From positions 1-44,178 of the IMG/VR virus record IMGVR_UViG_3300030522_000008: a stretch of DNA of 44,178 nt, one strand, 5' to 3'. The notes under the pieces were generated by a model, which saw only the letters and a program-made list of their open reading frames with translations, made no database searches and was not told the origin of the DNA. Below, in pieces: positions 22,808-30,057 of this stretch. Numbering within the stretch: the stretch's first letter is position 1; every line of letters begins with the position of its first letter. Both the position numbers and the translations under genes were made by a program. The stretch comes from a virus.

Positions 22808-23347
22808 TCAGAGGTACATGCCGGTCTTGTGGTCCGAGCCGGTCGCGCGGGTCACGGCCTCTTTCGCCTCGGCGGTTCGAGCCGCGTCCAGGTCGATCGT
22901 GTCATCGTCACCGATGGCCGCTTTGGTATACAACTCGGCCCACTGCCCTAGCAGGGCGGCGTACCGGCGCGTGATGGTGGCCAGGCTGATGGCGATCGTG
23001 GCTGGCTGGCACTTCAGCATCATCCGTGCCGCATCTCGGTCGATCGCCTCGCACAGTTCCACCGCTGTCTCTGGGCTGCCGTACTTCTCGTCGCTCTGGC
23101 CCACCGAGGCGAGCAGAATCCGGGCTGTCTCGTCCATCGCCGCCTGCGCCTCGGCCTCGGGGTCGAGTCGGGACTCGCCGGCGAGCATCGCGGCCAGGAT
23201 GACGGCAGGGTCTCCGTCCAGGAACGCGCGGTCTCCGTCCAGGAGCGCGCGCGCGGCGGCGAAGTCGGCGGCATCCGTTCCGTTGGCGTTGGCCTCGTCC
23301 AACTCTTCTTGGGTCATGCGCCCCTCGCTAACGCATATTTTGCACAT
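22808..23347 (-). CDS. Acidic helical hypothetical protein
   Basis: The 179-aa protein is Ala/Asp/Glu-rich and helical, with a tandem ALLDGDRAFLDGDPA repeat at residues about 34-48 and an N-terminal CKIC pair. AGGAGGG lies 9 nt before the ATG at 23347. An in-frame ATG at 23317 with GAGGGG very close is an alternative. It could be a protein-binding inhibitor, but no family is recognised. Confidence 0.65.
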   Translation of the reverse strand: MCKICVSEGRMTQEELDEANANGTDAADFAAARALLDGDRAFLDGDPAVILAAMLAGESRLDPEAEAQAAMDETARILLASVGQSDEKYGSPETAVELCEAIDRDAARMMLKCQPATIAISLATITRRYAALLGQWAELYTKAAIGDDDTIDLDAARTAEAKEAVTRATGSDHKTGMYL

Positions 23348-23375
23348 AAATGAAGGCCCTCCTGTTGGCCGGGAA

Positions 23376-23403
23376 GGGCCGGAGCCTTGATCGCGTCCGG
23401 CCC
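23376..23403 (-). terminator. Hairpin in the leader of the acidic-protein gene
   Basis: An 8-bp perfect stem GGGCCGGA / TCCGGCCC with a 12-nt loop lies between the promoter at 23420 and the start at 23347. It can end transcripts from the upstream two-gene operon or attenuate the new one. Confidence 0.5.
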
Positions 23404-23419
23404 CATCCGGGATAGGTCT

Positions 23420-23448
23420 ACTATAGCTTACGAACGATGGTCTGTCCA
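23420..23448 (-). promoter_or_regulatory. Leftward promoter, TGGACA-17-TATAGT
   Basis: On the minus strand TGGACA (23448-23443), a 17-bp spacer and TATAGT (23425-23420) are seen. The -10 box overlaps the stop of the gene ending at 23421. It would drive the gene at 23347 and the membrane genes beyond. Confidence 0.65.
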
Positions 23449-23654
23449 GGTCGAGTCAGTAGCACCGGTCCGCTTTCACCGACGACCACCGCCACGCCGG
23501 CCGGCGGCCCGCTCTGGGCGTAGCGTTTGCTCGGCGGAAGCTCCACATCCGGTGGCTCGATCACCTGGAAGTCATGTCGGCGTAACTCCTCGGCTAAGCG
23601 CCGGAGACGCCTCAGAGTGCGAGACCAGTTCGGAGCGCTCATGTCCTTGCTCAT
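23421..23654 (-). CDS. 77-aa hypothetical protein with basic N-terminal helix
   Basis: The start at the ATGA overlap gives MSKDMSAPNWSRTLRRLRRL. Residues 10-28 form an Arg-rich amphipathic helix that could contact nucleic acid. The rest is beta-prone (PAGVAVVVGESGPVLLTR). No family is recognised. Second gene of a two-gene leaderless operon. Confidence 0.6.
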   Translation of the reverse strand: MSKDMSAPNWSRTLRRLRRLAEELRRHDFQVIEPPDVELPPSKRYAQSGPPAGVAVVVGESGPVLLTRPGQTIVRKL

Positions 23655-24031
23655 CGCCGGGACTCCGGCGGAACCCCGGTACGGTCCAGCTCCTCGATCT
23701 CGGCCTCGCTCCAGCCGGTCAGGTCGATGCGCTCCGGGGCAATGTGGCCTGGCTCGCCGCGAGCAGGCCAGAGGGTCGTACCGCTCGGTACCGGATGCGT
23801 ACCTCCAAGCGGCCAACACTCCCCGGTGTGGCCGAGCGGCCGGCCGCACTTCTGGGAGTGTCCGATCTCGTCCACGCCCGAGACGATCACCTCCAGGGTC
23901 AGGATGGTCACGTCGTTCACCTTGGCCTCGGTGCCCCAGGCTCGCACGTCTTTGGGCCTGATGTGGTGGCCCTCCAACCAGACCATCAGAGCCTCATCCA
24001 GTTCGGTCACCATGCCTGCGCGTTTCGCCAT
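23651..24031 (-). CDS. 126-aa hypothetical protein, first gene of a leaderless operon
   Basis: The ATG at 24031 is preceded by TAACCT at a 7-nt distance. The protein has KCGRPLGHTGECWP (a possible Cys/His metal knuckle) at about residues 60-73 and a C-terminal WSEAEIEELDRTG helix. It is divergent from the FtsK-like gene, with a shared control region. Function unknown. Confidence 0.62.
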   Translation of the reverse strand: MAKRAGMVTELDEALMVWLEGHHIRPKDVRAWGTEAKVNDVTILTLEVIVSGVDEIGHSQKCGRPLGHTGECWPLGGTHPVPSGTTLWPARGEPGHIAPERIDLTGWSEAEIEELDRTGVPPESRR

Positions 24032-24038
24032 GACGCAG

Positions 24039-24080
24039 AGGTTAGCACGTCTAACGAATACGACGGACGTGCGATAGGTT
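24039..24080. promoter_or_regulatory. Divergent leaderless promoters with a spaced inverted repeat
   Basis: On the minus strand TAACCT (24044-24039) ends 7 nt before the ATG at 24031. On the plus strand TAGGTT (24075-24080) ends 6 nt before the ATG at 24087. Between them GCACGTC (24045-24051) and GACGTGC (24066-24072) form a perfect 7-bp inverted repeat with a 14-bp gap, abutting both -10 boxes. A dimeric repressor bound here could shut both genes. Confidence 0.6.
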
Positions 24081-24086
24081 AGAGCC

Positions 24087-25844
24087 ATGCGCGATCCCAC
24101 CCAGCCGTATCATGCCCAGCACTACCCGCTACCTCTCGGCTTCAACGGCCGGTGGGCTTATCTCTACCGGTGGTTCTCCGGCCGGCCGCTGAACGGGCAC
24201 CGCTACACGGACGCCACCGGCTTCCGGTACGGCACGATGAGCCTGGACGTATCTGGCCACGCGACCACATTTCAGCTGTGGCCGGGCTATCGCCGGTTCT
24301 TCGTGGCCAGGGTCCCGGTCATGGCCGTGCCCGTCCTGGCCGGGCTGTGGCTGGCCGGTCATTGGCTGCTGGTGTCCACCCTCGTGACCGGGACACTGCT
24401 GGCCATCGTGCCGTCCGTCCGGTCCGCCTGGCGGACACGCAAGTTCCGGCGGGACGTGGTCGAGCCTCTAGCCGGCGGTGTGTCCGCGGTGACCAAGAGC
24501 CGCAGTGTCCGTGGCCAGGGGCACCGCACTGTCCAGCTGCCGGAGAACTTCCGTGACCTGGACGAGGCCGGTATCACCATCAACCTTCCGCCCGAATGGA
24601 TTGGTGAAGAAGGGGACAAGGCCAGGCTGGTCAGGCTGGTGGCCGCTCGACTGAATCTGGAGGAGTTGGCTCCGTCCTGGTCGCTGCACGGCGCCCAGCC
24701 GTCCGTGTCCTTCAGTGTCCCGCCGAAGCCTCCAGCCATGGTCACCTTTGCGGACGCATTGACCGACGCTGAGGCCACCGAGGACAGCGCGCCCATGATC
24801 GGCTACGGCCCTCGGCGCCGGGTGGAGCTGTTCTCGCTCCTGCTGGAGAGTCCGCACGCCCTGATCAACGGCGGCTCCGGCGCCGGCAAGAGTGTCCTTC
24901 TGGCCTGGTTGATCGCACAGTTCATGCGCCGCGGATACGGCGTCCTCGTCCTGGACGCGAAATTCGTCAGTCACATGTGGCTACGGCGCGTCCCGGGCGT
25001 GCTCTACGCCAGCGAGGCCGAGGAGCTTCACAACGCCCTGATCTGGATGGATGGGGAGCTGCTCAGGCGTGCACGCCTGGTCTCCAGCGCCGCGGACCCG
25101 GATGCGGCTTCGGCCGCCTTGGATCCGCTGGTGGTCGTACTGGAGGAGATCAACACTGCGTCCAACCGCCTCCGAGCCTACTGGAAGTCGATCAAGGGTC
25201 CCGAGGACCCGATGATGAGTCCGGCGCTGACCGCGCTGGCCAACCTGGCGAACATGGGCCGTGAGCTTCGATTCCACGTCCTGATGGCCGGTCAGAGCCT
25301 CACCGCCAAGAGCACCGGCGGACCCGAGGGCCGCGAGTCATTTGGCGCGCGCATCCTCGGGCGAGCGACTAGCAATGCCTGGCGGATGTTGGCCTCGCAG
25401 ATCAAGCCGGCACCCGTGAAGCGGCAGAAGCCGGGCCGCTGGCACATCGTGGTGGGTGATGTCCTGCGCGAGTTTCAGGTGCCGTTCGTGGACCTGAAGA
25501 ACGAGACAGCGTCCGACTCGACGGCCCGGCTGATTGAGTGGTCGACCAGCGGAAAACCGGTGCCGGACGTGGCCGCGATGATGGCCGAATGGGAGGGGGG
25601 AGGTGGTGGTCAAACGGAGGATCTTCCCAGCTCGGAGCCACCCACCCCCGCAGGGATCAGCCTGAGGCAGTACGCCGAGGAAGCCGGCGTGGAGCTGAAG
25701 ACGATCACCCGGTGGCGCGAGCGGCGATCCGACTTCCCGGCCTGGGTCGGCATCGGCGCCCGCAACACTCAGCTCTTCGACCGCGATCACCTGAAGGCCT
25801 ACGTCCGGGAGCGGCTCCGGGAGCCGGTCAGTGCCGACGAGTGA
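24087..25844 (+). CDS. FtsK/TraB-like DNA translocase with C-terminal helix-turn-helix
   Basis: The 585-aa protein has two membrane spans (about 74-110), a linker, and a RecA-like motor with Walker A GGSGAGKS (262-269) and Walker B LVVVLEE (348-354). It ends in a winged-helix/MerR-like domain (about 525-580: SLRQYAEEAGVELKTITRW). This order resembles TraB of Streptomyces plasmids, which moves double-stranded DNA between hyphae after its end domain binds clt repeats, and chromosomal FtsK. In a phage it might move DNA or aid replication or segregation. The start is fixed by TAGGTT 6 nt upstream. Confidence 0.85.
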   Translation: MRDPTQPYHAQHYPLPLGFNGRWAYLYRWFSGRPLNGHRYTDATGFRYGTMSLDVSGHATTFQLWPGYRRFFVARVPVMAVPVLAGLWLAGHWLLVSTLVTGTLLAIVPSVRSAWRTRKFRRDVVEPLAGGVSAVTKSRSVRGQGHRTVQLPENFRDLDEAGITINLPPEWIGEEGDKARLVRLVAARLNLEELAPSWSLHGAQPSVSFSVPPKPPAMVTFADALTDAEATEDSAPMIGYGPRRRVELFSLLLESPHALINGGSGAGKSVLLAWLIAQFMRRGYGVLVLDAKFVSHMWLRRVPGVLYASEAEELHNALIWMDGELLRRARLVSSAADPDAASAALDPLVVVLEEINTASNRLRAYWKSIKGPEDPMMSPALTALANLANMGRELRFHVLMAGQSLTAKSTGGPEGRESFGARILGRATSNAWRMLASQIKPAPVKRQKPGRWHIVVGDVLREFQVPFVDLKNETASDSTARLIEWSTSGKPVPDVAAMMAEWEGGGGGQTEDLPSSEPPTPAGISLRQYAEEAGVELKTITRWRERRSDFPAWVGIGARNTQLFDRDHLKAYVRERLREPVSADE

Positions 25845-25849
25845 TTTGG

Positions 25850-26062
25850 CTACCGCGGTCCGCCGAGGTAGCGGCCCGACTCATCCTCCAAGTAGAGGTC
25901 TCCGGCCGTGACCCAGCCCTCTGCGCCATCGGTCAGCCGGATCAGGAACGAGCCGTCATCGTCGCTCTCCAGCACGGTGCAGGAGATGCCGGCCCCGGTG
26001 CCCGGGTTGACGTAGAAGGTGCGGGGGAGTGATCCGTTGACCAGGGTGTTGAGCTTGTTCAT
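25850..26062 (-). CDS. 70-aa SH3-like hypothetical protein
   Basis: The start has AGGAGG at ideal spacing. The sequence NPGTGAGISCTVLESDDDGSFLIRL is split here as NPGTGAGIS, CTVLESDDD and GSFLIRL; with GWVTAGDLYLE it is beta-rich and SH3/Tudor-like in pattern. It converges with the FtsK-like gene, leaving only 5 bp between stops. Function unknown. Confidence 0.6.
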   Translation of the reverse strand: MNKLNTLVNGSLPRTFYVNPGTGAGISCTVLESDDDGSFLIRLTDGAEGWVTAGDLYLEDESGRYLGGPR

Positions 26063-26134
26063 TGCGCCTCCTGGGCTGGTGGTCTGTTCGGATCCTCAGG
26101 GGTTATAGCGCCCCCCGCGCTTCCTGCTAGACCT

Positions 26135-26165
26135 ACTATAGCACGGCTAGGCCCGGCCTCTGCAA
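26135..26165 (-). promoter_or_regulatory. Leftward promoter with TATAGT
   Basis: On the minus strand TTGCAG (26165-26160), a long 19-bp spacer and TATAGT (26140-26135) are seen. The flanking CTAGCCGTGC matches the promoter at 27058-27087 exactly. The -35 lies inside the terminator stem of the preceding operon. It serves the 70-aa gene at 26062. Confidence 0.55.
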
Positions 26166-26179
26166 GGGGCCGGGCCTAG
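26147..26179 (-). terminator. 12-bp hairpin terminator after the DUF2637 gene
   Basis: A perfect inverted repeat CTAGGCCCGGCC / GGCCGGGCCTAG with a 9-nt loop lies 10 nt past the stop at 26189. It overlaps the next promoter, so terminator and promoter are merged. Confidence 0.7.
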
Positions 26180-26188
26180 ATCCTTCGC

Positions 26189-27028
26189 TCAGCCCTTCAG
26201 GGCGTACCGCCACCGGCGGATGGTCCGGGCCTCGCGGTCGAACTCACTGGCCAGGAGCTTGTCCACGTCGCCGGCGGACGGCCGATACAGACCTCCCTGC
26301 ATCCAGGCGAGGATCAGCTCCGCGGCGTCGGCCGGAACGCTCTCCGGCTTGACCTCGTTCGATCGCGGCGCCGGCGACACCGGGACGGCGGATACAGGCT
26401 CCGGGCTGTCCAGCTCGCCCCGGAGCCTGGCCAGCCATCCACTCTCGGACAGGGACGCGTCCAGGCGGGCAAGGGAGGCCTCGTCCTCAGCGTCCAGCCG
26501 GGACAGCGTGGCCTCGCGGGTTGTGGCCTCGTCCATGCCCTGCTGTGTCCAGGTGTCACCAAGGTCGATGTCTCCGTCCATGTGGACAGCGGCCGGTGTG
26601 AAGGTGGCCGTCGACGGCTTGGCCACTCGGCCACGGGTGGACAAGATCAGGCCGGTGGCCATGATCGCCATGCCGTCGATGGCCAGCGGCCCGGCCATGG
26701 CCACGAGCGGCAGCTGTCCACGGCTGGCCATCAGATCGTGCAGATGGAGCCAGGACACCAGCATGGCCAGATTGCCGATGGCCAGGCAGCCGAACCACCG
26801 TAGGGTCTGGAAGCCGCGGGACGGCGCCCACCGTCGGCTCACGAACATCTCGATGGTCAGGATGACCAGGATGGGCCACGCCCCGGCCAGGATGATGTCC
26901 AGCCCGTCCGTGGCCTCGCCGCGGGTCCGGAAGGTGTCCGCGACGTTGCCAGCCACACTGAGGCCGGAGCCGGTCAGCAGGGACACGTACGCCACGGCAC
27001 CGGTCCAGGCGGTGGAAAGCTTGCTCAT
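26189..27028 (-). CDS. DUF2637-type membrane protein (Spd-like)
   Basis: The 279-aa protein has four membrane spans in residues 10-130. SGLSVAGNVADTF, LAGAWPILVILTIEMFVSR and PLAIDGMAIMATGLIL match the DUF2637 pattern of Streptomyces plasmid and integrative-element proteins encoded near tra/spd genes. Residues 140-235 are acidic and flexible. The C-terminus (about 238-279, DAAELILAWMQGG ... EARTIRRWRYAL) looks like a DNA-binding helix-turn-helix. It may work with the nearby FtsK/TraB-like motor. It has its own promoter and terminator. Confidence 0.75.
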   Translation of the reverse strand: MSKLSTAWTGAVAYVSLLTGSGLSVAGNVADTFRTRGEATDGLDIILAGAWPILVILTIEMFVSRRWAPSRGFQTLRWFGCLAIGNLAMLVSWLHLHDLMASRGQLPLVAMAGPLAIDGMAIMATGLILSTRGRVAKPSTATFTPAAVHMDGDIDLGDTWTQQGMDEATTREATLSRLDAEDEASLARLDASLSESGWLARLRGELDSPEPVSAVPVSPAPRSNEVKPESVPADAAELILAWMQGGLYRPSAGDVDKLLASEFDREARTIRRWRYALKG

Positions 27029-27057
27029 GGGATCTCCCTCGCTCGTTGTCTAGGCCT

Positions 27058-27087
27058 ACTATAGCACGGCTAGGCGGCTTGCCGCAA
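27058..27087 (-). promoter_or_regulatory. Leftward promoter TTGCGG-18-TATAGT
   Basis: On the minus strand TTGCGG (27087-27082), an 18-bp spacer ending CTAGCCGTGC and TATAGT (27063-27058) are seen. It leads to a short leader with GAGGGAG before the ATG at 27028. The -10 lies next to the stop of the methylase gene (27070). Confidence 0.6.
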
Positions 27088-27747
27088 GAACTCTCGGCCG
27101 ATGTACTCCGCGTAGGTCGGCGGAATCGCCTCGGTCAGCTCCTCACGCACGTCGGTCCAGTCGATGCCCAGGGCGTGCCGCATCTCGGGAACGGTGGCCT
27201 TGCCCCCGCCGGACCCGTAGGCCGCGACGTAGTCTCCCGCGTGCTCCACCCCGTGTCGCCATCCGCGAACCCGTCCGGTGTGCTTCACGTGCTGGGGCTG
27301 GGGGACGGTGAAGCCGGACAGTTCGAACGAGCGATGCCGGAAGACCCTAGGCGGCTCGATCGGAAACATATCCATGCACAGGGTCAGGTCTCGTCGAATG
27401 AGGCCCCGGCGATTGGACGTCGGCTGCTCTATCCAGAACGGAAGGCCCGTACGGGCCAGGAGTTCACGCGTCTCCGGGACCAGTTGCGGATGCGGGTTGG
27501 GTCGATTGCCGTGAGTTCCGGACATCAACGCCGAACCCTCCTGGCACGGTGGAGACGAGCTGACGAGATCCACCCCCCGCAGACCTCCGCGGATGAAATC
27601 CAGGGCGTCCTTTTCGAAGAAGTCGTCACCGCAATAGTTCGGGCGGGGCTTGTTGTCCACGCCGATCACGTAGAACCCGGCCCGCTGGAGTCCGCGAGTG
27701 GCCCCACCGGAGCAACAGAACAGGTCCACAGCTACCGGCCTGCTCAT
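27070..27747 (-). CDS. DNA cytosine-5 methyltransferase
   Basis: The 225-aa protein transfers a methyl group from S-adenosylmethionine to C5 of cytosine. Motif I is DLFCCSGGATRG (8-19), motif IV SSPPCQ with the catalytic Cys68, and a motif VI-like WIEQPTSN with Glu107. It is shorter than typical 320-400-aa enzymes, with a small or missing target-recognition region, as in many actinophage methylases. It likely shields phage DNA from restriction. The start is at the ATGA overlap with the upstream gene. Confidence 0.88.
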   Translation of the reverse strand: MSRPVAVDLFCCSGGATRGLQRAGFYVIGVDNKPRPNYCGDDFFEKDALDFIRGGLRGVDLVSSSPPCQEGSALMSGTHGNRPNPHPQLVPETRELLARTGLPFWIEQPTSNRRGLIRRDLTLCMDMFPIEPPRVFRHRSFELSGFTVPQPQHVKHTGRVRGWRHGVEHAGDYVAAYGSGGGKATVPEMRHALGIDWTDVREELTEAIPPTYAEYIGREFLRQAA

Positions 27748-27974
27748 GCCCGGACCTCTCCGGCGTCGATGGCCGCACGGCGCATCATGACGCCGTGCTC
27801 GGTGGCGCGGAGGACGCCGCCGATGTGACACACGAAAACCTGGTCAATGCAGTGAAACAGCTCCGACGCGTAGGCCTTCGGTTCGTCCTCTTCGAGGCCG
27901 GTGGCCATGATCTTGCATCCCGGGTCGCCGGCCGCGGTACCGATGATGTCTGCCATCTCCTGCGTCATGTTCAT
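27744..27974 (-). CDS. 76-aa hypothetical protein in front of the methylase
   Basis: The leaderless start is supported by TAAGCT with 6 nt to the ATG. The sequence has FVCHIGGVLRATEHGVMMRRAAIDAG at its end (split: FVCHIGGVL, RATEHGVMM, RRAAIDAG). No family is recognised. Translated with the methylase through ATGA overlap. Confidence 0.62.
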   Translation of the reverse strand: MNMTQEMADIIGTAAGDPGCKIMATGLEEDEPKAYASELFHCIDQVFVCHIGGVLRATEHGVMMRRAAIDAGEVRA

Positions 27975-27980
27975 ATCCAG

Positions 27981-28010
27981 AGCTTAGCACGGCTATAGCA
28001 CGGCTAGCAA
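27981..28010 (-). promoter_or_regulatory. Leftward leaderless promoter with GCTATAGC operator
   Basis: On the minus strand TTGCTA (28010-28005), an 18-bp spacer containing GCTATAGC, and TAAGCT (27986-27981) lie 6 nt before the ATG at 27974. The unit GCCGTGCTA occurs twice in tandem across spacer and -10. Confidence 0.7.
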
Positions 28011-28019
28011 GACCTGGAC

Positions 28020-28044
28020 GGGCCGGGTTTCCGAGGCCCGGCCC
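28020..28044 (-). terminator. Hairpin terminator GGGCCGGG/CCCGGCCC
   Basis: An 8-bp perfect stem with a 9-nt loop lies 13 nt past the stop at 28058 and just ahead of the next promoter. It closes the four-gene operon that starts at 28921. Confidence 0.65.
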
Positions 28045-28057
28045 GCGGTCGAATAGG

Positions 28058-28306
28058 CTACCTAAGATCACCCCAGCCGTGCGGACCGTCACCCGGCCAC
28101 GGGTTCTCGTCATACCAGCGACGAGAAGGCTCGCGCAGTTGCTGGACCTGATCGTCATCGATCCAATGCCATTGCAGGGGACGCGTCTCGCCGTCGACAC
28201 GATGCACTCCGGAGACCTGTCCGGGCCGGCCCGTGAAGCCGGCCCAGGCGCAGAGGGCGCCGGCCAGGACGGTTAGCCCGGCCAGCGCCCACAGCTCCAC
28301 GGTCAT
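28058..28306 (-). CDS. 82-aa signal-anchored hypothetical protein
   Basis: Residues 4-24 form one hydrophobic span (LWALAGLTVLAGALCAWAGF). The rest is polar, Trp-rich and acidic (QWHWIDDDQ, RRWYDENPWPGDGPHGW). The start overlaps the upstream stop (TAATG). Function unknown. Confidence 0.62.
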   Translation of the reverse strand: MTVELWALAGLTVLAGALCAWAGFTGRPGQVSGVHRVDGETRPLQWHWIDDDQVQQLREPSRRWYDENPWPGDGPHGWGDLR

Positions 28307-28554
28307 TACCGGATCCCCTCGATCCGAGGGAAGGGCGCCGGGATTCTCTCGGTCACGGCCTCGGCCGGTTTCGGGTAGACCTCACGCCCCAAGCGGAAGA
28401 TCAAGTCCTGACCCCTGCAAATGGTCGCTCGGCCGGCAATGTCCAGCGGTGCGAGGACTGGATACATGGTGTCTTCGCCGCAAGCTGTCCAGCCGACTAC
28501 CAGAAGATCTCGGCCGAATCGAGTGGTGTACAGCGGGTAGGTCTGCGCGATCAT
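28306..28554 (-). CDS. 82-aa hypothetical protein
   Basis: It starts at the ATGA overlap. The sequence MIAQTYPLYTTRFGRDLLVV then VLAPLDIAGRATIC looks like a small beta barrel. No motif is recognised. Part of a four-gene operon of tiny proteins. Confidence 0.58.
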   Translation of the reverse strand: MIAQTYPLYTTRFGRDLLVVGWTACGEDTMYPVLAPLDIAGRATICRGQDLIFRLGREVYPKPAEAVTERIPAPFPRIEGIR

Positions 28555-28766
28555 TCGTGTGCCCCCTTGACGTGAGTCAGTGCGTACTGGACGGTGTCCT
28601 CGAAGTTGCCCCGTTCCGTGCCCGAGACGCCACACGTGCAGGTGGCGACCCACCACTGCTCCGTCACGTCATCCTCATCATTGATGTCGACGTCGTTCTC
28701 GTCGACCACGGTCATGACTTCCTTGACGGGTCCCCGCTTGGTCGCTTCGACCTTGATGATTGCCAT
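28551..28766 (-). CDS. 71-aa hypothetical protein
   Basis: An acidic centre (DENDVDINDEDDVTEQWW) is followed by a CTCGVSGTERGNFEDTV segment with two Cys, reminiscent of half a zinc ribbon. The TAATG overlap sets the start. A tandem HVKG tail closes the protein. Function unknown. Confidence 0.6.
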   Translation of the reverse strand: MAIIKVEATKRGPVKEVMTVVDENDVDINDEDDVTEQWWVATCTCGVSGTERGNFEDTVQYALTHVKGAHE

Positions 28767-28921
28767 TACCGCTCGTCCCTCTCCTGTCGCTCCCAGCGCT
28801 TGTCCTGCCGCGCCCAGCAGCGATCCATCAGGACGCGGCCGACAGTCAGAGCCAGACCGATAGCCAGGAGGCCACCGGTCGCGAACCCTGCCAGCACCTG
28901 AGCTACTTCGCTGTGTTCCAT
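28766..28921 (-). CDS. 51-aa single-span membrane protein, leaderless
   Basis: MEHSEVAQVLAGFATGG leads into a membrane span (about 9-31), then a strongly charged tail (RQDKRWERQERDER). TAGGAT lies 6 nt before the ATG. The layout resembles the 52-aa protein at 21995-22153. The charged tail may bind a partner at the membrane. Confidence 0.65.
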   Translation of the reverse strand: MEHSEVAQVLAGFATGGLLAIGLALTVGRVLMDRCWARQDKRWERQERDER

Positions 28922-28927
28922 GCACCT

Positions 28928-28957
28928 ATCCTACCCGTGCTATAGCCGTGCTGTCTA
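28928..28957 (-). promoter_or_regulatory. Leftward leaderless promoter with GCTATAGC operator
   Basis: On the minus strand TAGACA (28957-28952), an 18-bp spacer with CACGGCTATAGCACGGG, and TAGGAT (28933-28928) lie 6 nt before the ATG at 28921. The -35 box overlaps the stop codon of the gene ending at 28955. Confidence 0.7.
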
Positions 28958-29668
28958 GGGGTACGGCGTGATGGCCGGCCAGCCCCACACCACGCCCGGC
29001 AAACCCATCAACAGGCGCGCACCAAGCTGGCTCGGCGTGACGCACTGGTGCGGCCGGCCATCCTCAAAGATCTTCTTACCGGTCAGGCTCCACGCCTGGT
29101 CCGCGAACACCGAGCAGATGGCCTCGACGGGAAGGGCCACGTTCGCCCCGACCGGAACGCTCGGAGTCCAGGCCGGGAACGGGATGGCTTCCGGCCGCCT
29201 ACGCCCGATCCACTTTTCCAGCTTCGGCGTGGAGATTCCCCAATGCCACGCGGCCAGGGCAGCGTACGAGCCGTAGGAGTAGCCCACCCCGGCCTCTACC
29301 ATCAAGCGCGCGATGGCCGCTGCGTCCGCTGCCTGGCCGGGGTAGTCCTCGGGAAGGCGCGCGTACGCGCACTGCTTCGTCCAGTGCTGCGCGTACGTCA
29401 TGTCCACGATCTCGGCGCCACCCGGCATCGCCTGGGCCAGGCGGGGTGCGCGCAGTAAACCTGTTGGCCACAGTGGCGACGGTTCTTCGGTAATTGCAGC
29501 ATCCACCACGATGCCGATGTGGCTGACGATTAAGGGGCCCACGTGGAATCCGCCGTCCACGGCCAGCTCCCCGGCCTTCACGCCGAGGCCCACCCAGCCA
29601 CCGATCGGGCCGAGGTAGATGTCCCCGGGCCGGACGTCTTCAAGCCGACGGATCAGCTCAGTAGCCAC
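28955..29668 (-). CDS. Permuted papain-like (YiiX/NlpC-P60 type) protein
   Basis: The 237-aa protein shows RPGDIYLG near the N-terminus (13-20), VSHIGIVVD with His50, and a Cys in AICSVFAD (Cys185). The His-before-Cys order is that of circularly permuted NlpC/P60 proteins, which cleave amide bonds in peptidoglycan or lipids. There is no signal peptide. Lying in the early region rather than the lysis cassette, it may modify a host molecule early. The fold call is moderately sure; the substrate is unknown. Confidence 0.62.
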   Translation of the reverse strand: MATELIRRLEDVRPGDIYLGPIGGWVGLGVKAGELAVDGGFHVGPLIVSHIGIVVDAAITEEPSPLWPTGLLRAPRLAQAMPGGAEIVDMTYAQHWTKQCAYARLPEDYPGQAADAAAIARLMVEAGVGYSYGSYAALAAWHWGISTPKLEKWIGRRRPEAIPFPAWTPSVPVGANVALPVEAICSVFADQAWSLTGKKIFEDGRPHQCVTPSQLGARLLMGLPGVVWGWPAITPYP

Positions 29669-30050
29669 GGGTCATCTCCTCGATCTTGGACAGCGCGACG
29701 GCCCACGCCGCGGGGGCCTGGGATCCCAGAGCTTTACCCGCAACACGCCGGACCTGGCCGATGACCTCGTCCCAGGTTCCTTCGACATCCCACGGCGCCT
29801 CGTTCCTCGTAGCCGGTACGTCCGGTGCATAGCGTGAGTCGATCACGATCCCACCCCGTGGCCAGTCGGGTCCGCCGTCCGCCCGATGAACGTCGCCGCG
29901 GTGGTTGGGCTTCAGGTCGCACACCCAGCCGTCCGGGCCGGCCGCCTCACAGACAGGCTCCGGCGCGGGCGCGCGCTCGGTGCGCTCCCGGGGCTGGTGG
30001 CCCTCCGGGTTCTCCCAGGAGCTTTTACTCATGTCGATGCCGTTCGTCAT
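29658..30050 (-). CDS. 130-aa hypothetical protein with Cys/His motif
   Basis: An unstructured N-terminus (Glu/Pro/Arg-rich) leads to VCEAAGPDGWVCDLKPNH (C-x10-C-x4-HR type), a pattern of small metal-binding actinophage proteins. A helical C-terminus follows (WDEVIGQVRRVAGKAL). It overlaps the papain-like gene by 11 bp. Function unknown. Confidence 0.6.
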   Translation of the reverse strand: MTNGIDMSKSSWENPEGHQPRERTERAPAPEPVCEAAGPDGWVCDLKPNHRGDVHRADGGPDWPRGGIVIDSRYAPDVPATRNEAPWDVEGTWDEVIGQVRRVAGKALGSQAPAAWAVALSKIEEMTRGY

Positions 30051-30057
30051 CCTCGCT

